From NCBI RefSeq assembly GCF_000524195.1, contig NW_020170474.1, positions 148,493 through 212,492 on the forward strand: a stretch of 64,000 bases of DNA, given 5' to 3'. This document shows positions 20,601 through 35,600 of the stretch, one piece after another (position 1 is the first letter of the stretch; each line of letters begins with the position of its first letter). The notes under the pieces are model-generated. The model ran no database searches. It saw nothing but the letters and a program-made list of their open reading frames with translations, and was not told where the DNA came from. This DNA comes from Echinococcus granulosus. Lineage: Eukaryota > Platyhelminthes > Cestoda > Cyclophyllidea > Taeniidae. A program made the translations under genes and the position numbers.

Positions 20601-23600
20601 TCACAAAGCAGTTATTGAGAGACGGAAAGTGCATTTTTCCTGGCGACATGCTTCTACGGCATCCCAACATGCACTGGCCTGTCCGGTCAGTTTGTTAACC
20701 ACTCTTTCTGCGGGTGTCTCGCCCTTCTTAGGGAAAAAAGGGACTGACCGTCCACAAATTCACACCTTTACCCTGTAAAAACTCCGTGAATCTCCATGTG
20801 GCCTCCAAATGACGGTACTCCTGACTTGCTTCAAAAACCTATTTTAAGCCGTCTATACGAGAGGTACACAAAAAGGAGGCATCACAGCGAGAATAGTTCC
20901 CAGCAAGAACAGTTCCCGATTTATGCCTCGTATATATTTTCACGAGGGGGAGGTGGGGGAGTACAGTCATCATGCATTCTTTTTTTGGGCACAATTACTA
21001 CCCATTAAATGAACACGAAAGTTGATTAATGTACCGGTTGAATACACTGCAAATAGCCGATTTTATTTGCACTAAGTTGTTTGTTTATGTAGACAGTGTT
21101 GGTTGTTTAAAATTAGGCTCCCATGGGAAAGTGCGCCCAGCCAATTCAACACTTTTCAGCAGGCAGTCAAAAAGTGTTGAAAAATGGGTACTTTAAATTC
21201 AAATTCTCACCGTTTCTAAGGTATGGGGAAAAAGTGGTCACTATGATCGGGTAGTATCGGCGAAAACGACTTTTGGCTTCATAAGCTGGGCTAAAACTCA
21301 GGCCTGATCAGAAAGTAGTTGGAAGTTGATTCTAGAATTTAAATATTTATTTGCTTTTTAATTCAAATTTCCCAAAAGTTTAGGGGAAATGAGGCCAAGG
21401 TTTTGGTTATTTACTTTAAAAGGCATTTATCTAGGGGCTTTAATATGATTCGTAGACTCAGCAACCAATGGTTAAACTCCATTTCCCTGACCCGGGCGTT
21501 AATTGGCTAATTTGCGTTTAGGTCACCTTTGATTGGTTTCTTAATTCATTGGCGTCTACCTGGGACCCCTTTGGTAGCTTTTGTTTATCAGTGATCTTTT
21601 TGCCAAAATTCGTTGTTGCAAGATTAATTGCGATGCTCTTTACCCCATCTCCTGCTTGCAATTGGTATAAGGAACATCAAGGCAATCCAATTGCGGGGAT
21701 GAGGTTCACAGGTACTTTTGAAATCAGTTTTTGCATCACCTACTGCTAACCTTCTTTTTCGAATATTAGACTGGTAGAAAATTGGCCACAATTGAATGGT
21801 CAAATCCCCTCACTTTTTCTATCAATTCAGGAGTTTCTTCCCCCTTCCAATTTAGGCCTAATTGTATCATTAATTCCGACTAATTGGGCACTTTTTTGCC
21901 TGTTGCCCGTAGTGCAAATGGCACATTTATGGCATTAATGGTAATTCTAAAAGCTTTTCTTGACAATCTCTCATCAGCTGCTTTTATTTGTCCCCCTCCC
22001 GTAGTTCCCATCAAAAAAATCACATCTGTGCTAGTTGTTGAAAGAGTTAGAACTGGCTGGATAATCGTTGTGATTTGTGTCAAAAAAGGAGAAGTTCTCC
22101 CACGATTTTCTTAAATGCATGGATGAATAGGTGGCCTAATGAATGGATGCTGATCGTATTAAAAAACTCATGAGGTTTTTCGTCCCATCTGGACTTCTCA
22201 CCTGGAGAACTGCATCAGGCGGTCGTTTTGGCCAATGATGCCTAGACGTTCGCTAAAATTGGTGCATGAAACGATGTATATTCGTTTAGATGGGAGAAAA
22301 TGTGATTTATTTTGTGAGGATCCATGAATTTTTAATGAATGAACAGAGGATTTGATGCCGAGGGGGAGGGGGATGGGTTGCGCCTTTGCATTTCCAACTT
22401 TCATACTACTCGTTTCAAAAACAGAGCTTCCGTATCAACCCCTTCCAGTTATCCACTTTTGTCAGTTTTTTTCCTTCTCTCCCCACAGATCCATTTCCAA
22501 CTCTGCGCGCATCCAATTGGAAGCACGAATGGCAATCCACACTGGAGAGGCATACGCTGCAGTGCTGGGTCAATCAGCCCTGACCTTCGACCTTTTGGGA
22601 GCTGATGTCTTTCATCTCCGTCGCCACCTTCGTGCTGCTGCCAAACCGGGGTGAGAATTTCCCGATTTTGAGTTGTCTGATAGGGGCAAATGTGGTTTAG
22701 GGGTTTTGAGTCATGGACCGTCTGATTTGTTGATACCCGATTACTTTTTTCTGCCAATGTAGACTCCGAATTACTTCTGGGGACATTAAAAAGCATCTCA
22801 GTTTGAAGTAGACGTTATTACTGCAACCGCACGGGGGGAAAATGCTCTGAGATTAGAATCAGAGCTTCGTACAACTGGTGTGAAGGTCGAGTCGTGGGTG
22901 TCTCTAAAGCTCCGCGCAATCAGGACAAATCTCGCCCTAGTATGCAGCCCTTAATGGTTATCACCCCAAACTGACAACCACCACAGTACTTTAGCGCTTT
23001 GAAGTTCTACTTGTGAGGTAGAACCAATTCTCACCTGATAATATCTCATTACATAGAGGACGTCCGAGGCTGATGAGAGTGATACCTCTCATAAATTTAA
23101 ATGGCGGTTATCTCCTACCCTCTTTACTACCAAACCCAAAAAAGTGTCGACCAAGGACAGCGGTGAATTTAACTTTTGTACAGAACTTGTCTTTCCAAGA
23201 AGCAAATGCCCTAGCCCTGATCACCTCCGTTCCCATCTCCTTTTCATTTACCAACCGCCTAATCAAGCAACTACTGATTGTCCACTGCTAGTATCAAGAA
23301 AAGATGATCGTCTTCACCTTAAGAAATATCATCCGGGGAATATGATGGATGGGAAGTGGGGTGAAGTGATGCATTTCTTTGAAGTGTACAGTGGGTAAAG
23401 CCAGTGAATGGTATGGGGCAAACTGGCCATGTGTGTTCATTCACTTACCGTTTAACTACCTAACCCATTTCTCATCAGGAGTTAGTCACTCAGCAAATAA
23501 TCGTACAAAAGTCTGCTTTAGTGAAGAACCAACTGGTCTTCTGTCAACGCCTGTGGGTGGTGCCCTTTTGTTTACTGGCTCACTTTCCTCCACGTTTCCT

Positions 23601-26600
23601 ATTTATGTGGGTGTGAAGCAACTTTTCGCCATCTCTCGCATTAGGCGTCGCTGATGTTGAGTCTTGGTGCATTAGTCTTCAGTTGGTGTGTTAGCAACGA
23701 TGCAAAATTTTCTCTTTGGGTCAAGAATAATTGGTTTTGGGGTGATTCATCCATTGCCAGAATTAAATTTTTTCACTCAACCCATTCCTGATGCCGTGTC
23801 CCCTCCAAATGCTATGCAACAAATTTAACAAGAAGCTTCTGCCGCTGTAGAGTCGAGTTAAACTCGACCTAGTTTGTAAGGCCACTAACTACGTCATCCT
23901 TATGTAGTGCTCTTTCATGGCATTGGGGGAAAGCTGTCTCTCCCCCCACTCTTCAACCATTCAATTAATGTTGTCCTGGGTGAATAAACCTTCCACGACC
24001 TTTCTCACTTCCATTAGACATCATCTACAACCCCTCAGATCTGTCCAGCTCATTTACGCGATCAAGATGAGGTTAGCTTATTCTACTAAAGTGAGGTGGT
24101 ACTTTTGCGTGTGTATCGCTCCATGAAACCGGCCGAGATTAAGATGACTTTGTGGGTAACAAGTCAGGTTAGGTGACATCATGTTAAGGCTTGCCTGCAC
24201 CGGGTCTAGGAGTTTCTTTTTTGCCATTTTTGAACAGACGAGTTCTGGTTTCGAGGGCCACATTTGACCAACTGCCTGAAGGCTACGAGGGCGAACTGGG
24301 CCCAACAGTCGTGGATCCTTCCGCAAATCGTCACGTTTTCCACTGCGAAACGCTTTACGTCCAACCTCGCAAATCTGCCGACACATCCGTCTCCTCTACG
24401 GTAAGTTGAAGATGTTATCACCTTTTCTTGAACCACTTACCTCGACCATCTTGCTTGAGTAGGTCGGTGATGAATGAAATGATCGGACGTAAATAAAGCT
24501 TTGATGTGTGAGCGGATTTTAATTGGTCCGTTTGAAGGTCGAGAGTGTCTCAACTTCCACTTGGGCTATTAATCGGTTACATCTTCATCAGTCTAAATTA
24601 ACAAGTTTTTAATGCCTATTGGGATGTCAAGGCGTCTGTTTCATGGTTATGCAAGTGTCAACTATCTTGTTTGCCAGATAGATAGGTAGGTAATCGGCTC
24701 GTTCAACTTCTGGGTCCGTGAAGATCACTCATTCCCTTCCACACCCGTCCAGTCGACTTATTTATGGAGCTTTCCATGCCCAGGAGGAGTTAAATTGTCC
24801 AATTTTACAGTCCAGCAAGTCCTAGCACTACCTTACTTGACAGGTCGACTGAGTTACGTCACTCGCTGTCACCCCTTAATCACTTTATCTGCGGTTCACT
24901 TATCGCAGTTTCATCACTCCTCTAACATCTTCCTAACCCTGAATCCCTATCTCTCTTTTCATATTGTCTCGATCCATTTCGTTTCTTTTGTCTAGGAATG
25001 CCTCGACTCAAGGTGGCCAAATCTTGGTGAATCCATTTCAACAGGTGGTCTTGCACAAGCCTTTGCAAGACTGGCGCACCAAATAACTCTGGAAAGTGCT
25101 GAGTCCTCCAACTCAACAGAAACGTCCACCTTGATTTCAATACTGCGTCATATGAAGATGAAGGAGGAAGGCATGGAGGGAGAGGATGAAATTGCAGCGT
25201 GTCTGAAAGGACTTTGCGACCACAGATGCCTTCCGATACAGTGAGTAGTTTGTCGGTTCAGTTAACACTTAAGTGGTGAATAGCTCGAAAGCTTGTTGGA
25301 TGACTATTTACCCTTTTGCCGAGTCATTGACTTGAAATTGCAGTTGATTGATGCATTGTGTAAAACCATCGGTCCTCATTGAGAAGATCTGGGATTTCCC
25401 AGTCCTCGAAAGCTGTGAAAGTTTTACCTCCCTTTACTCAGAAGTCTCTTAATTACTTTTTTAAAAGAATATTTGGCGGTTTACGGTCTTTTGAATTCCT
25501 AAAATCAATATCTTCTAATACTGGTTGGCTCTGGAAGACCTCGAGGAGCCCAGTATAATGGACTGTTTTGAAGAACCTCGGTCTGACGGAGGTGGTGTGC
25601 CTAGGTTTTGCAATTCATGCGATTCCATAAGTGGACTTGTTTTCCTTCCCTTGGAGTCGGCAATCATGCTCCTTAATCACTTGAATATGCTCGTCCAACT
25701 CTCAAAAGTTCAAAATTTGTCAGTTCCTGGAGAAAAGGCGCAGAAACAGTTTCCATCCCGCGAACCTCTTCGTCGTTTCAAAGCAAGTGTTGACCGGTTT
25801 AGCCTTTTAACCGTGAATATGATGTCTGGTGGTTGAAGCTCTTGTGTGTTCTGCCACTGAAGAGCTATAGACAAGTTCATGGACAATTTAGACTTCCACT
25901 GAACCGTCAGTAATGGAAAAGATGGCATTGATCTGGATCCTCTCGAGCCCTTAACCAGAGTAGATTATTAGGCCAGACTTCAATACAGAGGGGTCACGGC
26001 GAGTGCTGGTGGAGACACAGGTTGACTTTTGCCTTGCGTATCATCTGGTATTAATTAACCTTGACCTCATAGGGTGTATCAACGAGCTCAAAGTGGATCT
26101 GTACGTGATATCAACCAATCCGGAGGCAATAGGTGGGTTCGCAACCCGGTCATACAAATGAGAAATCCGGGAAAAGGAAAGCAGGAGAGTTTGCTGGGTT
26201 TCCAGGCATCTCAATCAGGTCTTAACTTATCCTCGGAATCACGGAAGCTTTCAGTTGATTCGAAGGTCATGTAAATTACTTATTTCACACTGCTCTCTAA
26301 AGTTTTAATGTTTTTTCCCACACCTGAACGGCTTTTAGAAGTCTACAAATACTCATCTTTTTTCCATCAACAAATTTGTTTGATCGTAATTTCGTGGTGA
26401 CTCTGCTCTAGGTGCGCAGAGACTGTGGTTCCCATCACTGTTTAAGGATGTCTAGCGGAAATGAATGTCTTTTAAAATACTACCTGTTTGGAGATCGAGA
26501 AGATGCTCACATGGTTACTCCGCTTTCTTGGAATGTCTTGGAGATTGGTTTGTCCCTTAACAAATATCTATCAGTTACTGTGGATTCAAAAGCCGTCGGA

Positions 26601-29600
26601 GCTTTCGTGGTATTCATCAAGTGACCAAAGAAGTTTTTCTTTGCAATTACTTGTATACATGTACCTTAAAGTATAGGTATGTGTGCGTGTGTGTGCCACT
26701 CCGCCGACATGACCCTCCCGCCCATCACTTTGTACTGGTCGATTCTGATGGATGTGACTCCAGGTTTTTTGCTCTCCGAACGGTTCCAGAGTTCCAGAAA
26801 CTCCCCAAATTTGTCGTATTGCATTTGGAAAACGGGACAACGTGGCTACATGATTCCAATGTTAAATCACTTCCAGGTCATAAATAATTACTTCTACTTT
26901 GACAGTCATGATTAGAGACCGTTGTGACAAGGACTGCCGTTATTAATGTCCACCGTGAGGAACAAACCAAGTGATTTACGCCAACATCAAGTGGGAGGGG
27001 CGAGGTATAAATATTTCCCACCGCATGGGTGTCACACGTCATTAACAAGGGACGACAATTAGTTTCGTAAGCCATCTACTGCGAATTTTGGAGTGGTTTG
27101 GACTCGAGAAGCGGAGTGGCTTTTGCAGTTCCACATTCGTTAGGCAAGCGACCATTGCATCGGTTATTCACTACCTCACACCTCACAATTACTGGTGAGA
27201 GGACTTACACTTTGGGTTGGTAGGGAGGATGACACTGCCACATCTTCACTCTCATCCCTCCCTCCCTCCCCCGTATTCCCTCAGTGATACTTCTCCAGGT
27301 GACAATTGTCGCCTTTCCGAAACCGTGTGCGAATGTGGGGTAGAAATGGAGGTGGCTAGGACTGGACCGTGTGCTTCTGGAGGCAAAAAGTTTTATCAAA
27401 ATGGAATTAACAGATATGTGTTTCTTTGGCTACCCTTACCTGTGAATAGCTTGGAGAGGAATTTAGCCGACTCATTCTTCGACTAAACGGTCAATATGCC
27501 CACTCTCGGTTCAATCTGTTTTGACGATTTTTGAAGCCACTCTCAACGCCTACAGATATGGTGAATTATGAATTGTCTTTAATTAAATACACTCTCTTTT
27601 TCAGATCCACGTTGATAGCAAATCCCTCTATCAAAGCCTTGGAGTTTCGTCTCCTGCCCTCTCCTTCCTCCTCTTTTCTTACCTCCCTTTGCCACAATCT
27701 TCCATCGTCTGTGGGGTCATTTGTCCATCCTCTACTGCCTTCACCACCTCTGCCGACACAACAGAACTCGTCTTCCACTTCCTCTTCCCTCCGTTGTAAA
27801 CATGGTAGCTGTGAAGATCTTCAACCAACTCCAACGAAATGCACCTCCTGTCCAACGCCATTTCTGGGTCCGAGCATCGATGCGATGTGCCCACTGGCAG
27901 AGGCAGTTCTATGGAATCGACTATTTCTTCGGAGGGATCAACTCAAGGTCTTGCGAAATTCACTGGCATGGATGGTGCTTCTGCTGGTGCTCCTGGGAGT
28001 GGCCGGCGGCCTCTTGGTAACAAGGTATACGTGAATTGACGGTTTGACCGATATTTTATGGGTTTTGTTCCACTCTTTGAAGCTCAGAATAGTTGACGTC
28101 AGTCATTCAGTAGACCAACTTTGGAAGTAACTTGTCAAGGGCAACGAGTTGGTGTGAGCGATGCTGGAAAATGTTGTTGACACCTATATCAAATGGACTG
28201 GGGAGGAAGGGCAGTCAGGGAAGCTATTAGGCAAGTTGGGGTCACTTCCACTAACATCGGGTGACAACAAGTCTTTCCCCCCCCTCCCCTCCACATTTCT
28301 GAGGCATGCACCACATCATCTTCACAAGACCATTCTTGCTTTGTGTGTGCGTGTGGTGTACTGTAGATGCAATTATTCTCCCAGCGAAGGCCATGTGGGA
28401 CTAGTGAATCAGTGGGAAGAAGTTTGCAATTCTTATAAGATGACGCAGGGTCTCGTTCTACTACACAACGCAGCCATGAGAAGATTTGCGCTCTGGGAGG
28501 GATGGGAGGGTAAGACATACTGCCCCGCCAGCATCCTCCTCTGTCCTGACAAATCGGAAAAGGAATCAAGATTATATGGTGGCATGGATGGTTGGATTCC
28601 ATAAATGAAAGAGAGACTGTCGAATCGCTGGAATTTGCCAACCGCTTTTCTTCAGCCAAAGTGCCACTTGCTTACCCTCACCCCGCCTTGAAATTTCTGC
28701 CTCTTCAACGGACAAAATGTATCTATCATTTGTAGGGTCTCCTTCGCGCTGATTGTCTATCCCTGTGTGATCACATGGTGTCTCCTCTTGCTTGTCACTT
28801 TCTCAATCCGTCGACTCGACGTAAGTCCGCTTGGTTCCTTCAAAATTATAGACTTTTGGTTTGCCTACTGAATTATTTATGGACGAGATGTCGTTTCCTG
28901 TTACTGTTCCTCTTTGCAAGGCTTTCCTATGAAGAAATTTATTCTTGAAGGTCATAAAAATACGCAATGTAAGTAGACCCTTCCGCCTACAGGAAGCAGC
29001 ATTCCTTTTTTTACCGATGTTAGATGTTGAAGGAGGGAAATGTGGGCTTCTCTCCATCATTTATCTTCATTTTAAGCATTTGGAGGGAACGATTAAAATT
29101 TCATTGCTTGGTGTTAGAAGCACCCTCTTTCCTCATCACCTTATCCCCACATCGGTTACTGTTGGCATAAAATTGATGAAATCTTCTGTGACGTCCTTCT
29201 TTTTCACCCTTGATATATCGACACCCCAAAGAAGTGACTTTTAACCTGCCTTTTGGAAGAAGACTCCGCTATCAATCATGTAGTATGACAACCCTAGATT
29301 ATATCTGACAAATGATCATCTTGCCACCGCCACAACCACCAAAACTGTCTTTGGTGGAAGTGGGGTGTACTTTTGACCCTTTCCTCACGCGGTAATCTGT
29401 TGACAATTCAGTCTTGCACTTTTACAAGGTGGAGAAGGATGTTGCGCTTGAAGCCTCCCTCATTCTAGCCACGTTTTGTAGTTCAAATGTTGGGGGATCA
29501 AGAATGTCACTGCAAAATTGGGTGGTTTTGGCGATTGTGGTGGGCATACAGGTGCTCTGTGGCGCAGTCCTGGAGGGATGGAGTGTGTTCCTATCCAACG

Positions 29601-32600
29601 TCTTTGGTCCTGTGTGTGGTGTTAATAAACCACACTCACACATTTCCGGGAGAAAAAGGTCGAGGGAATGTTTATGGGGAATTTGTGTGCAAAACTTCCA
29701 TCCAGGAAAGGTAGTGTTTTATTCCTGGAAGTAAGCAACCAACCTAGCCTTGACCACCTTGATTGTTTGCTACCATGAGGAGGCAGCAGTCATCACTTGG
29801 TGAACCATGAGGGAGCTCGGAGGGTGAGAATGAGGGTGCGGTAGCATCTTTCTCTCCTCCCATCTTCAAGTGCAAATCCCCTCACGATGGGAGATTTCGC
29901 GACGCAACTTTTTTTTGCTCCACTTGGGCTGTGGGGGATCAATGAACACTGGGCGATGTCCTTCAAACATTAACCTGGAGACGGTTTTATCGACCAATGC
30001 AGGAGAGCAATCACTGAGACCATTGTGGACGAGGCTTGTTTGTCTCCCTAACCCCCCCCCCCCCTGTCCTCGCTACTCAGCCTCCACACAGGTGGCATGG
30101 GACTCGTGCACTGTGGGAGGACTAAAATAGATCACCAGACTTCGTGAGTCAGATGACCGGAGGGCGGATAGACAAGTACATGGCAAAAGCTAAGTAGAGA
30201 AAAACTTTGCGCCCAACAGACGTGTGTGCATGTGCAGAGAAGTCTGATTCACTCGTGCTGTAGCCAACTAGCAAAACAGAACCTTCACAGGTGACCTTGA
30301 GATCGGATTTTCACCGGTCAGCAAATGTTGGAGGATCTGTAAGAAAATACCCACAATTCTGCTTACATTCAAATCTTTGCAGTAGCTACCGTTTGATTAT
30401 GGAAGCGACTTGAAGTTTATTTTTGGCCCTATTTTCTAAATAGGTGATTTTAATCCAAGGTACACCCAAGTATTTGGGTTCCCATCCTCGTACAAATCAC
30501 CGTCAACTCTTTACATCCCGTTTCCACCTTCCAGAATTTTTTGCCCGGAATCTGGACTTCTGGACATTCGAGAATATTCATCCTCCTGCACTCACGTTGG
30601 GTTCTCCCTACGTGTCTATACTGCCCGGAGGTGCTCTCCTTATGTACTAAAAGGCCCAATAAGGTCAAGGTCATTGGGGGTGGCATAAATAAGCGGGGAT
30701 GCTAATCATCCAGGGCTCTATTATGACCGTTCCTCCATCGTTTCACTATAAAACTGCTTAGCACTTCAAGTCAGTCAATAGCTGTAGGTGCTACCAAATT
30801 ATTTATTACCACTCCCGTCAGCCAGTACAGCAAGTTGTTCTTCTCTCCTTAATTTCACCTGGTTTGAGTCAATATCGGCACCTACTTTTCTACCCTAGTC
30901 AAGTGGAGGAGCTCTTCTTGACTGTGATGCAGCATCTGTATCTTTTTGAGTGAATCATCGCCCGAATCACAGTTGTTGTTCCAGCCATTTCGGGACGGTG
31001 CGCTGTCCTGCTCTACCACACTGCCTCCGTCCGTTATGTGACGAACTTAGCAAGACGTTTCTGCTTCATTTCTGGCATCAAATTGAACCGGGCTCATAGA
31101 AGTAGACAGGCTCAAATCACACCCATTGGATCTCACCAATACTCTATTATAGGCATTTTCAAATCAAGAGGAGGACGGTAGATAGCCATGCCGATAGGCT
31201 AATACCCATCAATGTTTCATTTTGCGAATTTATCATGCCTTTGGTAAGATTTACCCTTCATAATGTTATTTGTTCCTCAGTTTGTGCTGCCCTGTGAGGG
31301 AGTTGCAAAGCCCACCCGACAAGTGGTGCGCGTTAAGCCTCTCCTTCTCATTGGTTGAATATAAATTTTGCTAGTCAAAAAAGAGACCATAATACGTAAG
31401 TATTTTCAGATTAAGACCATTTCTCAGTTATTTTGACTTTTGGAGTTGAAATTCATGTTTGTGGTACACATTTTAGTGCAATCATCTAGCATAAACCGGC
31501 AAGGATTAAGTGTCACAAATATGTGACGCTGGTAACGAACTCCTCAACAAAAGCAGTTTCCTCCACAAACCGAAGGCAAGGAGATACTACGCCAGCTGTC
31601 TTATAAATAGCATCCTAATATCAAAGGAAGTAAGCTGGAAGGTCGAGTTCGTAAGCTGAGGGTACATGTTCCATCTCTACTTCCACAGACCTTGGCGTAG
31701 TTTTCGATTTCACAGGAGTCCGAGTTGAAGGCGTCTTGAACGATTCCAGACAAGAAGGCTCACTGTTTTATGGTCCATTACTTTCTGCTGTCTAGACTAA
31801 AAAGAATCCCTTTTTAAGTAAATAAAAACTTAAGTCTAAATTTCTCAATAAATTCGCTACTGCGTTCAATTAAATTACCGCTCCGTAAGTAGCCTCTATC
31901 TAAATCAAATTTTGGGAATTTTTATGCAATAAAAAGAAGAAGTTGTCTTTACTTTATCACCAAAACAAAGTCTTTATAGTACTTCTCCAAGGATGCCATT
32001 AGCCGAGAGGTAATGCTTTGGAGTGTCGAATTTGACACGCCTTCCTGTTTAAACTAGGCGCCTCGACAGTAGTGACAACTCCGTGTTTACCCTCTGCAAG
32101 TTGTGACACCAGCTTGTTGCTATTGCCCCTTTCCTTCTGCTTGATAAATAGTCGAACTTTGACCTCTTAACTACCGGTATTGATTTACTATTGTCAGCTG
32201 ATATCGGCTGGCTGTTGTCATCTGACATTGAAAACCGGTTTATTTTTTCCTTTTTCAACTATCAAATTTTAGGATTTTACCTGTTTCCCGGTGACTTCAC
32301 GGCAAGCTTGTGTGGTATTCACCCTCTTCCTTCTTCTCGCCTCTCTACTCTTCATGTTGGTGAGTTACTACTACTGATTTATTTTTGTAAGTAGCGTAGC
32401 ATATCCCTTCTAGAATATCTTGTGAATTTTGGCGGCCGTTGGAACTGTCTTTCACTACCCACCCCTGGAAGACTTGACTTCAATCATTTGGCCATGAGGC
32501 TGGTTGATAAGTCTTGTGTTCCGGAAGGGGACTGGGTTATCTCAACTCTTAATCGCGCTTCTGTTCTGTTGGGACATAAGCATGAGATATGGCGACTCCT

Positions 32601-35600
32601 CCACGCTGCTACTTTCTTTTTCAACAAGTAGTGAAGTAAATTGTCCTTGAAAGAATCGAAAACCACATTTGTTTCCGTCTCAATTTGGGCATCTGAGGGC
32701 TATTTGAAGGGCGGATGTTATGAGCACATCATTTCTCTAATTTTTTCCCATTGAAAAGCTCAACCTGCTTATCCTCCGAATAATTTTCCGCAAAAAAATT
32801 CTCTCTATCGTAGTTAGCCGACACGCACGACATTGATGTTGCTAGCCGTGGCAATGGTAGTAATAAATGTCGTTTCTGGGGTTTGGAAGCCGGTGACTCA
32901 TTGTGGTATACGTCTCCGTTAAAAACGTTGGTGTCTCGCTCTCCACGAATACGAACTCCCTGTGGCTTATTAATGGGCTGTATATTCTTCTCCCACCAAA
33001 TTTTCACTTACCGTCTGGCTGGACCGATTCCTGGTACCGCTGTTTTGTGCCTAGCCTTGAGGAAATCCGTTGTTTTTCTGGCTCTATCTCCACGCGAACC
33101 GATTGTGTGACCTTGAAAAGCAGTTTTGAGTCGACATTGACTTCATCAGGTGTCTACCAGCAAAAGCGCAAAAAACCTGCCTTTCTTTTTCGATTGGACC
33201 CTTTTTCAGCCTCTTTGATAGGGGAGGGGGTGAAGGGAGCAGTCTAAATGGACCGGCCAAGAGGGCGGCCGGTCACTCGCTAAAATGATTGGAGGTTTAC
33301 TTAAGATACGTGAGGGTAAATAATTAATGCGTTGTTTTTGTTGTTGTTGTCGGAGTTACTGGGGAGGGATCCTCAGCCCTTCTCTCTCTCTCGTCTGTCT
33401 ATTCGGTATAATGTGAAGAAGGAGAGCAATTCAAAGGAACCCTGAAAATTACGTCCCATCTCAAGAATTTCCGGAGTTAAAACTACTAATGCATTGGTTG
33501 TGAGTAGTATGTTCTGTAGCACCCTTAGTCTTCTCCGAAGGCTTAGTAAGGCACACTTGTAAGCGAGGGAGATGGATGTCGATGTTACTCAGATGGTGGT
33601 AGAACTTGCGGAGATTGCAGTTAAAGCCAGATCGCTATCGTCGTTGCTCCGCAGTGTCACCCACTTGCTTCGGCTGTCATGAGTCTGTTGGTGACCGAAG
33701 CAAATGCTACCAATTTGCATGGTCGATTGGCTAGAGTTACTGACTCTCAGGCCCTATGGAAGACGAACCGTCTTAGAGAAGGCATTACGAGGGTAGTTCT
33801 AAAAGTTGGACGATTCTCCATAGGAAGTATATCTTCTACGTGTAGAGAAAGACGTCTGTCATGTTGTAAATCGTTGCCATCAAGAGCATGCAGTCGACAT
33901 TTCTTTATGCTTCACAATGACCCGTTGAAATCCTATCCCTCCAATGCTTGTTATGGAGTGCTAGAGGGCGGGGACTTGTCAAACGTCGATGTCACCTTGT
34001 CTCTCCTATTTCCTCTCAACAGGCACATCCATCTACACCACCCTCCCTCTTCTGCCTCATTTAGACTTGGTGACCACCGAGTTAGGAAGAACGGTTGGGT
34101 CATTGACGCGTAGAAGGGGCAAAGACTGTGTGTTTGTTCCAATCCCACCACTTTAATGCAATTAAAGTAGCTTTCTCCTTATCTGTGCAACGGCATCGCC
34201 TTAAAATGTAATTTTCGTGTCACCTGGTGCTTTACAAGACCAGTTGCTTCCCCTCTTACAAGTATAAAATCCTCGTCCCTTAATTCGTTCGCCCGTTGAT
34301 TAATGGCTAAAATGCAGTCTCTCAAATGATAAATATTGCATCTCACGACGAAGGTGCAAGTGGAGCCATTAGTCATCATTTCACTTCATTCTAACTGTCC
34401 CGGATATTCTCAAATTGCCCATTTTCTGGCCTGAGAAAAGGTGCCAGGATTGAAGGGATGGGTGGATGGATGGGTGGTTTGATGAATGGCTGGGAAAACT
34501 AATAATGGGATAGAAGGAATGATGGATGGCTGGATGGATACGGGAGAATGAGTAGATTGATGAACGAAAGGATAGGTGAGTAGGTTCATGAGTGGACAGT
34601 TGATGGAATGGATGAATCAGTGGATGATTGGATTGACGGGTATTTGGGTGGTTGATTGAATAAGTAGATAAATGAAGCGGTTCGCAGATCAATGGATGAA
34701 TGAATGGATGCTTCGTGAGGAAGGTAGATTAATGTTTCAATAGTTGCAGGGGTGAGTAGTTCTGGCGGTGGATGGATGGGCAGTCGGTTCGATTGAGGCA
34801 TGGTGGGGTGAATTAACGTCTCCTTAGCCGGATGCATCAGATTGTATGGACTAGAATGATGGATTGTCGTACGGAATGGATGGAGGCGCCTCCATATCCC
34901 ATGCAATGTTTGATTTGATCTCGGCTAATTCTCGCCAAACAAAAGCTCCTTTCATTTCTCCTTTCCTCTTCCGGCATTTAGTTAAAATACAAAACGAACG
35001 CTTCTTTCCCTCATCGTCAGTAACAAAAAGCATTCTCCTCTATGACGGTGTTTTTTTTTTTCTATTTCCAAAATTGGAGGCCCACTTTCTTCCCGCGTAC
35101 ACCTTGAAGTAAGCCATGAATTTGAACATCCCCTCCCTCCCCCCCAAGAGGTGGCATTTCAGCTGGAGTCGTTTCTTTTCCATTTCCGCTCTCTGCTGAA
35201 TCACCTGGCTGGATGCGCAGGTACCAGCATTGCTATAGTGATGCCATTAGGACTGCAGCTGCGTTATCAGCGACTTATTCCATTTTCCTCCTGCCTTTTT
35301 TCATCATGTAGGCACCTGATTTGTCTGCAACGAATCTTCTCCTCGTTTACTGGAGATAATTTCGGTCCTCCTGAGGCGGTTGAACAGTCTACAACCGTTG
35401 GATTAGTAAGCAGTTGGTGGTGGTTTTCTGAATTGCTTTCTCCTTCGTTCCCTAATAAGGGAACACGTTGAATTGCGAGTTACTCCCGAAGGTGTCATGT
35501 CACACTTGTACAGGAAGGGCTAAGAGGCTGTAGGTGTGGCCGGAGGACCAAACGAACCACAAATGTTGGGAATGAGAAGTCGGCGATGTTGGTACAATGG

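Noticed and set aside
25525..25836. 103-codon frame considered as an extra C1b exon
   Set aside because: Exon 8 (phase 2) joins exon 9 directly, and inserting this frame breaks the phase.
28161..28659. Overlapping 147- and 156-codon frames on opposite strands
   Set aside because: Both lie in a short cyclase intron, lack motifs and cannot both be real; neither has promoter or splice support.
30053..30064. Run of 12 C residues
   Set aside because: Simple homopolymer in an intron; no structure or function can be argued.
33679..34113. 144-codon plus-strand ORF in cyclase intron 12
   Set aside because: No recognised domain, no splice sites in phase and no promoter.
34381..34906. Minus-strand ORFs with His/Pro/Ser/Ile repeats
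   Set aside because: Translation artefact of the TGGA minisatellite.
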